DNA from: Durusdinium trenchii
Lineage: Eukaryota; Sar; Dinophyceae; Suessiales; Symbiodiniaceae
Direction of reading: 5' to 3'
DNA length: 64,000 nucleotides
Assembly: GCA_963970005.1 (NCBI GenBank)
Contig: CAXAMN010021224.1
Coordinates: 867,738 to 931,737, forward strand
The notes under the pieces are model-generated. The model saw only the letters and a list, made by a program, of their open reading frames with translations, was not told where the DNA came from and did not search any database. Shown here piece by piece: positions 41,681 through 54,352 of this stretch; the stretch's first letter is position 1, and each line of letters begins with the position of its first letter. Both the position numbers and the translations under genes were made by a program.

Positions 41681-43860
41681 ATATATATATATATGTGGAC
41701 TCCCAATGGTCTGGACCTTACGTCGTCAGCCCGTCAGGCCAGACCGAAGGAGCCGAAGCCGAAGCCCGGCTCCGTCGCCCCGCGCAAGGAGTGCAGCTCG
41801 TGTACTCTGTGGGGTAGGGGTAGGGGTTTTGTAGGTAGGGGTTTTGGATGGATGGAAATGCTTGATATGAATAGTTATTCATTTGTTATCTATGTTTAAA
41901 TTGTGTTGTTTGTTTTCGATCATTATGGTTCTTTGTTTTGATGTGTTTTTGTTCTAGCTGTTGCTCGGTGGCCTTTATCATTTGCAGCTTCTGTATTTCT
42001 TTTGCTTTTGGTGGTTTTGGGGTGGTTTGGCTTTTGATGGCTTGCTTTTGGTTCTCAGTCTCAAGGATTCTGTTGGATTTTGATAGCTAGGTTTGACAAT
42101 TGTGTTTTGTTTGTTTGCATTTTGTAGCTTTGGGTGGCGTGGCATCTTGGTTTTCTCTTTGGGAAAGCGTTTGGTGCCCTCCCCGACCCCTCCAGCTTTT
42201 GCAAGCCAAGCCAAGTCAACCAGACAAACAAACATAACTAAACCAGACAAGGGTAGGGGATGGTGCCAGTTAATGGCAGGTTGTGTGAAGTAAGATATTG
42301 AGCGGATGGAGTTTGTCTAGACAGAATGAGGGTAGACCGAATGTTTGTTTGTGTTTGGTGGATTCCTTGCTGCCGCCAGTGGAATCCTTGAGATTTCTTC
42401 ATATCTTATTCATATAAGTCAAGCGAGGCTCACTGAGGGCATTACTTCACGAACATACATGAACAGACATGCATATGCACAGCATCACCGTGATTGCCAA
42501 GATGGAAAACACTAGGATCAACACAGCGATATGTGTCGCTTTTGTGACTCACTGATGTTGGCTGCTTCAGCGCTTTGGCTAAGTGTCTCTTTTTTTCGGT
42601 GTCGTGCAAAGATCGGTCTTGCCTCAAGAAGCCAGCTTGGCACTGCCATGATTTTGTCATACATATATATAGAGAAACGCATGATTTCGACATTGCAATT
42701 GGTGATTTGAGCGTTTACCAACGGTGTCAATATTAGATGTTTCGCGACACCAACACCCTTGTTTGATTGAAACCTTGTGATCCAACTGTGGCTGAATCAG
42801 ATTGGCATCATAAACTCACATCTCCCATTGTTTGGTGGTTCTTAGTTCTGGGTTTTATGTCACCTACTATAGATTTACTTGGGATTTTCAACCTTTTGGA
42901 CATTGAGGATTGGTTTCGCTCAACCCATCAACTGGTACCTTTTCTTTTCCAGGACAGGGCCAGGGAGAAATCCACACCAGACGTTCTTCAGCTTGGGTGA
43001 TTTCCACCCGACCCAGACGTGCCTTGCGGCGGCTCGTTTGCGCTGAATGGAACCATCCAGGAACTCCTGTGGTTCCGTGACGCTTGTGAAGAACACCTGG
43101 CCCGGGCAGCAGGCTCGGCTCGCGGGACCAACCCGTGGCTTGGGAGTATAGTCTTGGCTTTGCGAAGCGTGGCTGGCAGGGCTGGGAAGCGGAAGTGGAA
43201 GGCGGGAAGCGGAAAACCCCTGAGTTAAATCGCATTTTGAGATGGTCCATGCAGCGGAAGATGTGTACTGTAGAATCTTGATGAATAACGTTCCTCCCTA
43301 TGAAGAGGTTTTGCAATCCAAAGGGAGTGGGTTATGTTATTAATCCAAGATTCTATATTGTGGACTGGTTGATGGGTTTGGATTCAGTTTGGATGACTTA
43401 GTTTTCGAGCTGCAGATTGGGCGTTGTTTGTGCCAGGAATTTCATGTTGGGATGGTCTTGAGGGGCTCCCCTTTTTGTTGTCCACCCTTGGCCTTGTTGT
43501 TGAGGGGTAGGGGCAGGGGTATTGCCAAGTATGTTGGAACTCCATCCTTTCAAGCACCACAAAGGGATTGATTTTCATGACACCCCATATAAAGAGTTAT
43601 TAAACATGACAGCAACAAGTTGTTCTTTAGAATAACTGAATAACATGGAATGGTCTCTCGTAACCCTGTCTTGACTCATTGCGATCCTTTATAAAAGGCA
43701 TGTTCAGAGGACGCGGTGCTTATTATCCTAGGCAATACCCAACCTGCTGGGAAGTGATGAACAAAAATGCTACCGCGATCAAATCACACCCATCACCCAT
43801 TTCCAAGATGGGTCCAAAAACCAGGTAAAACGGGATGGTCCGACCAAATCTTGAGCGGAT
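41681..43860. other. mostly non-coding, T-rich stretch
   Basis: 41880-42130 is T/G-rich with many TTTTG words and no reading frame of protein-like composition. Nothing supported. Confidence 0.45.
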
Positions 43861-43894
43861 CGCTCGCACAGGATCTTCTTCCTCAAGTTCCATG

Positions 43895-44130
43895 ACGGTC
43901 AGTGCCTGAAGTCTTCGCGGATCGTTCTGATTCGGATTTCTGGGATATTCTGGGTGAGTGTTCTAAGCCTCGTGGACATGATGTCACCAGCTGGACACCG
44001 GTCAAGGGAGTTCTCGGCCGCAAAAAAAAACGCTTTTCCAACGCTCCAAACGGCGAGGGTCCGACCAGTGGGAGATGGAGTCCGGATGCCGGGCTGGATG
44101 TGGACGGAATGGACCTGTTCTCGGATTGAG
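43895..44130 (+). CDS. possible single exon (weak)
   Basis: An open stretch with fairly protein-like content (VFADRSDSDFWDILGECSKP, then GLDVDGMDLFSD before TGA). It shows no domain and the splice borders are unclear. The A9 run at 44023-44031 lies within it. Confidence 0.2.
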
Positions 44131-46090
44131 ACCCCACAAGCTCTTGGCAACGGTCCAAGGTGAAAGCGGGTAACCAAGACTAATGCAGTACCTAGAAGAT
44201 CCTAGAAGGAAACGACACCGGCCTTTGTCCACCGTAATCCTGCTTGCTGTTGCTTGGGGTATATACTTGGGGGCTGATCCTTTGAACAGGATAACACATC
44301 GATCACGGAGCCAGCACTCTCTAAAAGAGACTCACTTATATTGAAATGCACGCACTCATTAAGCAAAGGAAGTCCTCATGTTCCAAACCCATTGGTGGCG
44401 TGGTGTGCTTAGGACTGCGATGTAGGCAAACGTGTCATTTAGGTGACTTTAATGTTTGGAACATGAACAATTGACCAGATTGGCAGCGAAACAGCGAAAC
44501 TCCACATCCAAGCCTTGCTTTCCTCACCCGTTTGGGAAGCTACGAAACCACTTGCTCAAACAACCCACCTGTCATCCACACCAGTCCCGGCTTAAACACA
44601 GAGGTAGAGCCCATCCGGACTTCTTGTTTATGTCTTTTGGCTTTTAGGAGCGTTTCTATCGCATACACAGACAATGGAATATTGTCCTACCCGGTCCTAG
44701 CCCTTAGGGATCTACATACCTTCTCAGGAGGTACGACTGGACCCTCCTGGCACCTGCATCAAGGTGTCTCCAATCACCATACCTCAGAGGGTGGCAGTGA
44801 ATCTGGGCACATTGACCCCTGGCCCCGGATGGCCCATCCTGGGTGCTCGGTAGTGTCCCAGACAGATCCTGGGTGCTCCGGTGGTCGGTTCTTCTGGTGG
44901 CGCACCAGGTGGAAGAGCTCATGGGACAACTTCTGGAGACGTCCGCCCAGCCTGGCAACCTTCGTCAGACGAGTTGGATTCATTTTGACTGGTTTCAACT
45001 GGCTTCGCGTGCGTGGTTCGCTTGCGTTCTCGTTGGGATTCAGCGACATGGCTTTCCATGGCGCCATTGCTCCAAAGGACCGTCGAGTTATGAGTTTTCA
45101 CTCGGCGTAGTGCCATGTTGTGCCACGTTGCCAGGTGTTTGCACAAATATCACCCGAACAAAGCTCTTTGAATTGTAGACACGTACTAAGTCACTGAAGA
45201 CGAAAAGATGGGGCCCAATACTTGTCCCAGTGGATGCCAGGCCACTTGTAGTAAGGAACCAGGGGCCCCTCGTTCGGTCTGTTTTAGTTGAACTGAAACG
45301 ACAGGTATACAGTATACAGTATACCTACGAACTAGTGGTTTGCCTGGATCCATTTGATGTTGTTTTCGATGTTCCTGAACGATTTCTTTAATTTAAGGCC
45401 CCATTTTGAGGTCTGCGCGAACGGTCCTGGCTCAACTTTATTAACCATCTAGAACCCATTTGTTTTGATAGGAAAAGACTGTGTTTTGGCTCCAAAACAG
45501 GTAATATAAACACCTAGAACATCCTAGAACCCATTTGACCTCCTTTTGATAGGAAACGGCCGTATTATTTTGGATAGTTGATTCTCCAAAACATGGGTCA
45601 CTCAGGTTCTAGGTGTATGTATGTGTGTATATATATATATACATGCCCCCATTGAGTCTGTTCATCTACCAGTGAAGCCGTTTTAAGTGAATCTCGCTCC
45701 ACACTGCTGGTTCTAGCTCTTTGGATTTGACAAAGAATTGGTCCTGCATCACTTCAACATTGCGCACCTGCCAAGAACTGCCCGGGATGGACACAAGTAA
45801 ACCCCTGTTGAACAAATCAGGCTGCGAGGTACCTGCATCATTGCTCCTGATCCTAATGTCTTGGAGGATCTTGGGGAATGAAGAGTGGAATCACAATGAA
45901 TCACAAACAGTAGGCCTTTTGAAGACTCTTGGATACAGCAGTGTTCTTTTGTCGTGCGATTAAAACCAACTATCGGTGCTGACTTTGCGTCAAATGCAGT
46001 TCCGTCGACATGAGCCAGGTTGGACAAGGGCGAGGAGACTGCCTGATGGATGGTGGTGACGGCATGTCATGCGAGTTTGCTCGAATGCTT
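44131..46090. other. non-coding with repeat fragments
   Basis: Contains a half-copy of the CCAGTCGTACC hairpin family near 44710-44760, a GTATACA tandem at 45305-45325, and two related segments at about 45445-45495 and 45505-45610 (CTAGAACCCATTTG...TTTTGATAGGAAA). There is no supported exon. Confidence 0.45.
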
Positions 46091-46096
46091 GCATCT

Positions 46097-46196
46097 CCAG
46101 ACACTTCATCTATATAAGTATGCTTAGATTGACCACCTTTTCAACAACCCCAATATAGACATGTATCCCACAAGATCCCATACATTCAGTTTGTGG
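46097..46196. repeat. ACACTCCATG fold-back family, diverged copy
   Basis: It shares CCAGACACTTCAT, a GCTTAGATTGACCACCTTTT segment and a TTTCAACAACCCCAAT-type core with the copies at 61859 and 63731 (the latter in reverse orientation). Confidence 0.5.
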
Positions 46197-49100
46197 ATAT
46201 GTCACTGTTTGTTGGGTTGTCAACATCAAAGTGCGTTTGTTGGGCTTTTGGCCGGAGCTCTCAAACCTCATTCCACTCTCGCAAAATACTTTTTTGTCAT
46301 AGAAATGGACATTTTGAACCTGGATGTTGCGGAAAAACATAGGCGTTTTGGTCACTTGGTCCACTTCTTACAGCTGTGTGATTGTGGGATGTTCACTTTC
46401 CCAGGACGCAGATCAGAATGCCTTGATCGATTTCTTGGGCTTTGAAGCTCCTTGGGCTGCATGAGGCGACCAAAAAAACAGGTGAAGCGTCACAGGAGGT
46501 GGGTCCAAACCCTACCGGTGGAGGTGGGTTGACCTCCAATGGTCCAAGGACAGATTAGATATATAGTTATAGGGGTATCAAAAGGGGTGCCTATTGGAGG
46601 ATAGGGGTGCCCATTATCCACGCACTTATGGACTTAAAAACACCCCTTTGTAACTCCTGGTACATATTTATTATAGGTAGTTGGTCCAAATCTCAGCTTC
46701 CAAATCTGACGCTCCAAAGCCTGGTAGATTGACCTCCTGAAAAGTAGTCTATGGTGCAGGCTTTGGTGGTCAACCAGGTTTTCTTCCTCTCCATGACCGA
46801 AAGGCAAATTCTGGGCGTCTATCTAATTTTTAATCTTTGGGATAGTTTTCCTGGTACAGTGGATTTCTGGTGGTCGAACTCCAGGGGGGCCAACGTGAAT
46901 TGAAACACAGCTCAACGATCTCGTGTCGTGCCGGATCATCGGCATTGCCCGTTTCCCTAGGCTTTCGAGTTGGTGGAGCAACTCATCGAACGCCGGCGGC
47001 AAATCCTAGAGGCGCTCTTCCGGTGGAAGTCGAGGAAGTGCCATGAAGTCGTACTTGGAAGAAGTAGAACTCATGTGATATCATGAGAAAAAGAACACGG
47101 GGCCCATGTATGCCCATGTCTTCAAGATACTGAAAAAGTTGTCTTTGGGGGCATTGCTTGTGCTATCTTATTACTTGTGTTACTGTTTTTGTAGAGAAAT
47201 GTGTAATAGAGTGTAAAAGTTGGCAGATCCCCCAATCAATGGGCATTCTCATGGGTTGCCAGCCTGCTATAATTGAAGCCATTTGCACAATGCGGGTTAT
47301 ACTTTGTTTGGAGATTCCCATTGCACTGGGCCTGCTGGAAAGCATGGCCTTCTTCGCCTTGCCCTTCGGCTGAGGGTGAGAGTCCACGAGCAGAGAGCCA
47401 GTCTACTTATTATCTGGTTATCAGGCCGTGGCGGTAGAGAAGAGACGCTGTTTATTGAGGTAAAATAAATTGGAGGGACCCCGTCTTTCCTTACCTGGCA
47501 TGTTGTAGAACTCTTTGGGTTCATCAGATGTGAAGTGATGAAAAAGATTTGGAGGATCAATAGGTTCCCAAACAGGGCTCCTAGATCCTCGTAAATCGAT
47601 ATTCTTTCTGTTGGACGTCCCTCACCGTTCAGCCTGTTTCTTTCGTTCACGATCGGGTTCGAAGACCTTTGCCCAGGATTGGGTCGAGTTAAAGAAACAG
47701 GCCTCCGAGCTGATCTCCAAGCAGGCGCCATGGGCCATGATTTTTTGGAACGTGCGGATGTTTCATGGGGTGACGGGTTTGGAATTGGAACATGCCAGGC
47801 AGCATGGATTTGGGTCGCTCAAGGGATGATCACGGATTTTTCAGGGACGCAAAAGCCAAGCGCAGCAAGACCATCGGTTGGACCCTTGGTGTGGTATACA
47901 TGTGTCCCATCTTGTACATCTTGTACAGAATGGTGCTTGAAGTGGGACAGGGTCATGTCCCATGTTCATTCTCTGGATTTTCTCGCTATGTATAACATTA
48001 ATGTATAACATGAATTTCCAACCCGAATACATCAATGGAATACGTTTGGGTTTGCCCGCCCAACGGGAGCACCCCAGGGCACTGTGACGACGGCCAAGCC
48101 GCAGCGGGGCACGAGCTTCGGTCCGGCGCTCGGTGCCGCCGCCGTCACATCCGGAGCTCGGGGTCAGTGGTGAAAGAGGGGCGGTCCGACCTCCCTGAAT
48201 GAGAAAACGCCAGGGGGGGGCGCACCGGGATGAAGTGATTCGACCTGGAATCTGGAACTAGCTGTGGGTGACGTATGGATGGCACCGGCACCCATCACTC
48301 GGAGGGCAATGATCTGAAGACTAAACAAGGTTGGGAACTCCATGAAACCATGATTTCAGGGAGAATCAGATGTGGCGTGGGTCTATCAATACCCAGAACA
48401 TGGTTGACCATTTGGAAACCGGTTGAGCATTTTACGACCATGACCCATCATTGGCCGGAAAAATGGTTGTTGTTGGAACTTAATTTGAACCAACAGCGGA
48501 TTTTGCATCGTTTAATTGAAGATCCAGGTATAGGGCTAAGCCATGCAAAATTGGAACATGTCCACGAGGTTTTTGATTTGCTGAAGTATATGATGGGCGC
48601 GGCCTGGTGCACCTGCCAACCGACCCTTTTTTGCAGCAGTCTTTGTACGGGTTTGCTATACCTCCGCTTGCCATCGTCGGGTGTTTGCGTTGTCCTTTAT
48701 GCAACATGTTTGTACAAAGAAAACAACATTTCCCCACGAACGGAATGTATATCAAAACCTGAAGGATATTGGCAGCTCAGACTCTTCTGGATGCCTAACA
48801 TTTCTAAACGGAGACCACCTACGGAAGGATGGAAGCCGGGCTGGGGACAAGACTGATAGCGGAGTCACTAGTAAGGCAGTGATGCCAGCCATGTGGGTGT
48901 GTATCAAAAAAGGGAGGCCTTCCAGTTCGACCCCAAGAAAGGAAGGAAAACGGACTAGTCTATACCCATTGCTTGGGGATTTCCCTAATCCCTGGTAGGT
49001 TCACCTCCCGTCGATTCGAAGATGTTGCGTCGGCAGTCCACGGGTCGGGCCGGATGCCATGATCCACTGCTGGGCCTTTTGCTTTCTGGGGATCCGTCTG

Positions 49101-49830
49101 GAGATTGGCAGTCTGTGGAGATCACAGACGAGGTCGACCTCCTCTTTGGTGGAACGCACGGGCTTTGGAGTTTTGGCACACAGAGGAACACAGGATCCGA
49201 CAGACGTAGAGGAACGGCAGTCAGCGGCAGTTCCTTTGTACATATGTGCATCAGGAACGGCAGCAGTCAGCAGTCCTCTCACGTTGAAAACTGCATTCTT
49301 TCATGGCGCACCTGCGCTAAGCGCCTTTTCTTTGCTTGCGCCCGCTGCGAAGCTCGCTCAGTGGAGAAGCCGCTGGAGGCGCGGGACGGCGTGGGGAGGT
49401 TGTTAGCAACGCGCGTTCGGAGCAGATTGCTGGTGTTTGCAAACCAGCCAAGGCAGCAGGGCAAGCTTCCCCATCCTGAAAAGAATTGGAACATTTGTTT
49501 TCTTGAAGGGCTCCCAAGAAGTCGTTGGTTAGTTAGCGTCACTGTCCGATTGGATCAGAAGAGGTGCACTAGGCATGTTGTATTTATACACGGGCTCAAG
49601 CTCTTGTATGGTCAATTCGACGTAGGGTGTATAATTTAGGTGTAATTGACACCCGACAGTGTGACGAACAATCAGTCGCCTTGTGTTGACAGACGCATCG
49701 TCGACCCGACTTCTCCTGGTCTTGTCATCAAGCTCCCAGTTTGGAAGTGTATCTTTTTCCCGAGAGCGTCTGCGAAGGGTTCTTCGTAAAAAAAAAAACA
49801 TCTGCAGAACTATACGTATCATCTACATCT
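46197..49830. other. gene-free or weakly coding stretch
   Basis: A plus-strand segment at about 47645-47830 has protein-like codons (TFAQDWVELKKQASELISKQ), but another frame is equally open and no splice partner is visible. Otherwise there are only short frames of mixed composition. Confidence 0.4.
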
Positions 49831-49870
49831 TCACATCTTCACCTCTGCACATCCACATTCTCACCTATAT

Positions 49871-50090
49871 CTCTGCTCATGTTCACATCTGCACATCTAC
49901 ATCTCTGCTCATCTTCACATCCTCACATCTGCAGCTTACATCTCTGCTCATGTTCACATCTGCACATCTACATCTCTGCTCATCTTCACATCCTCACATC
50001 TACAGCTTACATTTCTGCTCATGTTCACATCTGCACATCTACATCTCTGCTCATCTTCACATCCTCACATCTACAGCTCACATTTTCACC
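49871..50090 (+). repeat. 71-bp tandem array, about 3 copies
   Basis: Units begin with CTCTGCTCATGTTCACATCT at 49871, 49942 and 50013, an exact 71-base spacing. The plus strand is almost free of runs of purines (CATC, CTGCACATCT, TTCACATC). The period is not a multiple of three, so the apparent reading frames through it are not a protein. Confidence 0.9.
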
Positions 50091-50153
50091 TCTCGCTCTT
50101 CTTAACTTTCTCTCTTAAGGCCGGGGGCAGTGCCGCCGGACCGCCACGAAACG

Positions 50154-50286
50154 CAACCCTCTGCGGAGATCGTGCGTGTCGGACGCGCGAAATGCAGGCG
50201 AGAGTGCGATTTGTCCCGGTCGCGGGCAACCCTCTGCGGAGATCGTGCGTGTCGAGAGCGCGAAATGCAGGCGAGAGTGCGATTGG
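50154..50286 (+). repeat. 73-bp direct duplication
   Basis: CAACCCTCTGCGGAGATCGT occurs at 50154 and 50227, with nearly identical text following (GCGAAATGCAGGCGAGAGTG). It links the C/T-rich array on its left to the 60-bp array on its right. Confidence 0.85.
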
Positions 50287-50287
50287 T

Positions 50288-50875
50288 TGGGGAGCTCGAA
50301 GATGAGAACTGGCGACTTTCTAGTACAACTTTAGTAGGCGGAGTATCTGGGGAGCTGGAAGACGAGAACTGGCGACTTTGTAGTACAACTGTAGTACGCG
50401 GAGTACGTGGGGAGCTGGAAGATGAGAACTGGCGAAGTTGTAGTACAACTTTAGTACGCGGGGTATCTGGGGAGCTGGAAGATGAGAACTGGCGACTTTG
50501 TAGTACAACTGTAGCACGCGGAGCAATTTGTGTGGAGGTGGAAGCTGAGAACTGACGACTTTGCAGTGCAACTTTAGTCCGCGGAGTATCTGGGGAGCTG
50601 GAAGATGAGAACTGGTGCCTGTCTAGTACAACTTTAGTACGTGGAGTCTCTGGGGAGCTGGAAGATGAGAACTCGCGACTTTGTAGTACAACTTTAGTAC
50701 GCGGAGCAAGCTGTGGAGCTGGAAGCTGAGAACTGACGACTTTGTAGTGCAACTTGAGTAGGCGGAGTATCTGGGGAGCTGGAAGATGAGAACTGGCGAC
50801 TTTCTAGTACAACTTTAGTACGCGGAGCAAGCGGTGGAACTGGAAGCTGAGAACTGACGACTTTGTAGTGCAACG
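50288..50875 (+). repeat. ten-unit 60-63-bp tandem array
   Basis: GAGAACT marks occur at 50304, 50364, 50424, 50484, 50547, 50607, 50667, 50728, 50788 and 50849, so ten units with period 60 to 63. Two unit types alternate irregularly (CTGGGGAGCTGGAAGATGAG, and GTGGAGCTGGAAGCTGAG with GACGACTTTG). Because 60 is a multiple of three, both strands are open for long runs: the plus strand gives a repeated GELEDENWRLCSTT and the minus strand a repeated RTKVVLQSRQFSSSSSPDTP (to 216 codons, 50752 to 50102). Non-triplet steps (61) and the alternation argue for a satellite, but a repetitive minus-strand protein cannot be excluded. Confidence 0.85.
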
Positions 50876-51099
50876 AGTGCGCGGATGAGTCATCTCTCGC
50901 GGCTGAGTCATCTCTCGCGGCTGCTCTGGCGCCCCTGCAGCTGAGTCATGTCAGTCGCTTGTCATGATCGTGACGTCGTTTACTCTCAGGTCGCCCTGTT
51001 CGTGGTAACTTCAGTGTGAAATGTACGTTCTTCAGTTCTATTTGAACCTCTTCAGCGTTGTATTTGCACAACTAAGGTTGACGTTGCGCTGCCGTTGCA

Positions 51100-51420
51100 T
51101 CGACGCATCTACGTCTACACACCCTCACCTCTCTACGTTTAGATCTTCACACGCTCACATCCGCAGATCTACCTCTCCACATCACCACACCCACACATCT
51201 GCACATCTATATCACATCTGTACATCCACACTGTCGCTCCTTCACATCTGTCCTGTCTTTCTTTCTTTCTACATATCTTTTCTCTCGTCTCTGTGCACTT
51301 ACATCTTCGCACGCTCACATCCACAGTATACATCTACATCTATATCGCACCTGCACATCCACACTGTCACTCCTTCACATCCACCCTCTCTTTCTCTTTC
51401 TCTATACATCTTTTCGACAG
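51100..51420 (+). repeat. C/T/A-rich tract with short direct repeats
   Basis: The words CACATC, CTACATCT and TCTGCACATC recur, like the 71-bp array on the other side of the 60-bp array, with GCACATCCACACTGTC occurring near 51220 and 51355 as a spaced duplication (AC/TGTCGCTCCTTCACATC and its partner). This makes the 60-bp array flanked on both sides by the same kind of sequence. Confidence 0.6.
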
Positions 51421-52237
51421 TGCTGGACAATTACATGTCTCGCTCTCGGGCCAACCGTCGTCTAGTTTCAAGGAACAAGTCGATGACCCCAACACCATGG
51501 GGTATCTCGTCCAGTCAGAAGGTGTTGGGTACATCTTTGATCTCTTTGTTCAGTAGGTGTCTCTTTGCATGACGGTGAATGTTGGGATGAAAGGTAAGGG
51601 CATTCCCACGGATCTCATGGACTCTGCTACTCTGCTACGGACCTACCGCGGACAGACTGGAGAACATGACTGGAGGACGTACGCGAACGACCAGCACCAG
51701 TTAGGTCAACCAATGTATCCTGGCGCCATGACCCACAGCCATATTGGCTGATGGGATTTGTTCAGCACCCTTAAGAATGCGCGCAGGTTTTGTGGTGGGC
51801 ATATTGCTTGCGCATGCTTTGAAAGACGCAACTTCTCTATGAGGCTCTAGAGGTCCACTTTCAGCTGGTACTGCTGTTTAGGGAAGAATCCTGCAGCACT
51901 TAGTTCTCTGGCCTCATCAAACGTATCCTTAATCCATTTTACTCCTAAGGGGGCTCCTCTTGCGAAGGATGGATAAGGATGAACCCGGCAGAAAAGCACA
52001 AAACACTCGGAGTTTTACCACCTGTTTGGTACGAAGATCCTCCATATGGGGCCTTCCGAGACCGCCTTCCACGCCTTCCGAGACCCGGGTGATGAGTGCT
52101 CCTCGGTGCCGTGGACCTATTGAGAACGAGGGGACGGTGGTGGGGATCGTCAGCCACTGGGATGTCTCGGAGACAGTGGGAAGTCCCATCAGGAAGAGTA
52201 GAACTCGAATGTGTGAGTGAAAGGAACAAGGATATAT
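51421..52237. other. no supported exon
   Basis: Short frames only. None has a motif. Confidence 0.4.
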
Positions 52238-52332
52238 CCCTAGGGTTCCTGGCCCACCTCCTGAGAAGGTGGTTGGGGTGGGTGCCAGGGGGGGTCTAAC
52301 CACCTTCTGAGGATGTGGTTGGAGCCCTAGGG
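52238..52332. repeat. CCCTAGGG hairpin family, complete copy
   Basis: A 95-bp copy starting CCCTAGGGTTCC and ending GGAGCCCTAGGG, with GGGTGCCAGGGGGGGTCTAA in its loop, exactly as in the 9922 copy over 42 kb away. The right half is nearly identical to it (GATATGG versus GATGTGG), so the two spread recently. Confidence 0.85.
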
Positions 52333-52576
52333 TATGGAGACATATGGAGACTCTTCATGAAACCACCCCGACCACCCCCCTCTTCATACGTGGGGGGTTA
52401 TGAATCAAGAATCTTTTTGGAAACAGGTGGACACGGTTTGATCATCAGACATTTCCACATTTGAGGGAACCCATGGCTGGCCAGTCTTCGTTTTTTGAAC
52501 CTTCGCGCCGTGAAGGTTCAATGTCCAAGCGGGGGAAGTTCCAGCAACAACTATGGAAATTCCAAGAACCATGCTT

Positions 52577-52603
52577 TACTGTGTATATATATATATATAT
52601 ACA
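52577..52603. repeat. (TA)n microsatellite
   Basis: An AT/TA run in a non-coding context, similar to those at 26044-26060, 41675-41695 and 45628-45642. Confidence 0.8.
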
Positions 52604-53960
52604 TGGTCCTCACATGTGTTTCTTCCAAACAACCATTGTTCAGACGGCACGATTACCAGGGAAGAGCAAGTAACCAGGGAAGAGCATGGAAGTTGACCAA
52701 AATTCATACACATGTATTGTGAAGCAAAAACATCAAAGTTGGTGAGTAAAAACAGAGGTTAATTTATCAAAAATTTGGGGCACTGCCACTAGTATTCCAC
52801 TAAGCTTTCATTGGAGCTGATGGAACATTGTATTAAGCAACTGATGTTCTCAATTTTTTTGCCTTTGTTCAAATGTTGGGCTAGTAGAGGCACGAGTTGG
52901 ATGTCTCTGGAAATCACTGTGTATGCAGACAGTGTACAAGGTCATTGGTACACTGCCATTTGTGTACACTGCCATTGGTTTGCACTTGGTTTGCGCCGCT
53001 ATCCTTTCGCATTGTAGCGCGCGAAAGCCACACTCATCCATGGCACAGAAATTGCCACCCCACTCTGAAAGGGGGATACTGGGGGGGCGGCAGCTGGATG
53101 TTTCCATATAGCGCCGTGTATCCGACCCTTCGTCCCCTACATGGACATGCATTTGGCTTTCCTCATCCAATGTGTGTAAAACACAGGCACAATACATGTG
53201 GCGTCACAGTGCATTGCATTCCTGGTGCACTGTAGCGTGGGGAAGCCACAGCACCTTCACGACCAACAAATGATGCATTCACTCCTTTAAGGTTGAGAAA
53301 GCATCACATCTCATATCAGCAAACTTCTCCACCCACCTGCTTCTACCTTGTCCTCACTTCAGGGTGGTTGAATGTCAAATTTTGTCAGTATTGATCAAGT
53401 TTCTAGCGTCGGACATATTGCGTCGGACATATTGCGTCGGACTTCAATGGGCTGGGCCATTTCTTCTAGTGCAAAATAGATTCAGGCAGCTTGGCAGGGA
53501 GAGTACCTTATTATTGCCATTTGTCTTTGAAAGTTCCTGGTTGGACTTGGATCACGAGATAGCCTGGCTCTCAGGATTGCATTTCTACAGTCAGATATGT
53601 TGTTGGCAATTGAAAGTGTGCTGGAGTCATCTCAATATTTAGGCTGTTTAATTAGAACCTTGACAATAAGTAGACCATTGGCACTTAACTGGAAGTGACA
53701 ATAATCATAGTCGGACTTGGTTTTGAGCTTGCAAATCAACACCTTGATCAGAATTGTACATGAATCTTTGGTGGATCATTCTTCGTCAATAGCAGTGAAT
53801 GGAAGAAAGCAGCAGAGTCTCACTTTAATCATTTTCTGTTTATGTTTGGGTCACTGAGGCAAATCTCCTGGGCAAATTGAAGCGCCTTTTCCCAGCTGTG
53901 CCGGACTGCTCAGACTCAGTCAAGAGTGACAGTTGGCCCTGCGCGGAAGTGTAGCGCACA
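52604..53960. other. no supported exon, repeats
   Basis: Contains three copies of GCGTCGGACATATT (53406-53442, period 14) and the first copy of a roughly 90-bp interspersed repeat (53150-53250) that recurs at 56885-56962 (CACAGTGCATTG and then GTAGC). No clear exon. Confidence 0.4.
53406..53442 (+). repeat. 14-bp tandem repeat, three copies
   Basis: GCGTCGGACATATT at 53406 and 53420, then a partial third copy from 53434. Confidence 0.9.
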
Positions 53961-53961
53961 T

Positions 53962-54258
53962 ACTTAGAAATCCATTTTGCAATGTATTTCTATTGGTTTG
54001 CGCTTGGTCTGCGCTTGGTCTGCGCCATTTTCACATTTTTTTTAAAAATATTGTCTCTCAAGTCGAGAGAGATTGGAACCACAGGAAAGCAAACATTTTC
54101 ATTATTGGGATCATTTGTGAAGACGTATAGTCTATAATGACTGGACACATATTGAATCATTAAACTATGCAATCGACGAACAATTTAGTACAATTTGGAG
54201 AGGTGGCGCAGACCAAGCGCAGATCAAGCGCAGACCAAGCGCAGACCAATAAAAATAC
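53962..54258. repeat. fold-back element with GCGCAGACCAA arms, copy 1
   Basis: The left arm (53986-54027) reads TATTGGTTTGCGCTTGGTCT and repeats the unit. The right arm (54204-54256) carries the reverse complement, GGCGCAGACCAAGCGCAGAT with the 13-bp unit repeated several times. The middle is AT-rich. The repeated GCGCAGACCAA unit within each arm is a feature of variable-length fold-back elements. Confidence 0.75.
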
Positions 54259-54352
54259 AAGATGAAATGTTCTTAAACTTAAATATTTAAGTGTGCTACA
54301 CCTCATTAATCTAAACATTCATTGTCAGGAAGTGTAATTCACCTACTTAGAA

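Noticed and set aside
49871..50090. Possible CRISPR-like array
   Set aside because: The 71-bp units follow each other directly with no unique spacers, and no cas genes exist. It is a simple tandem array in eukaryotic DNA.
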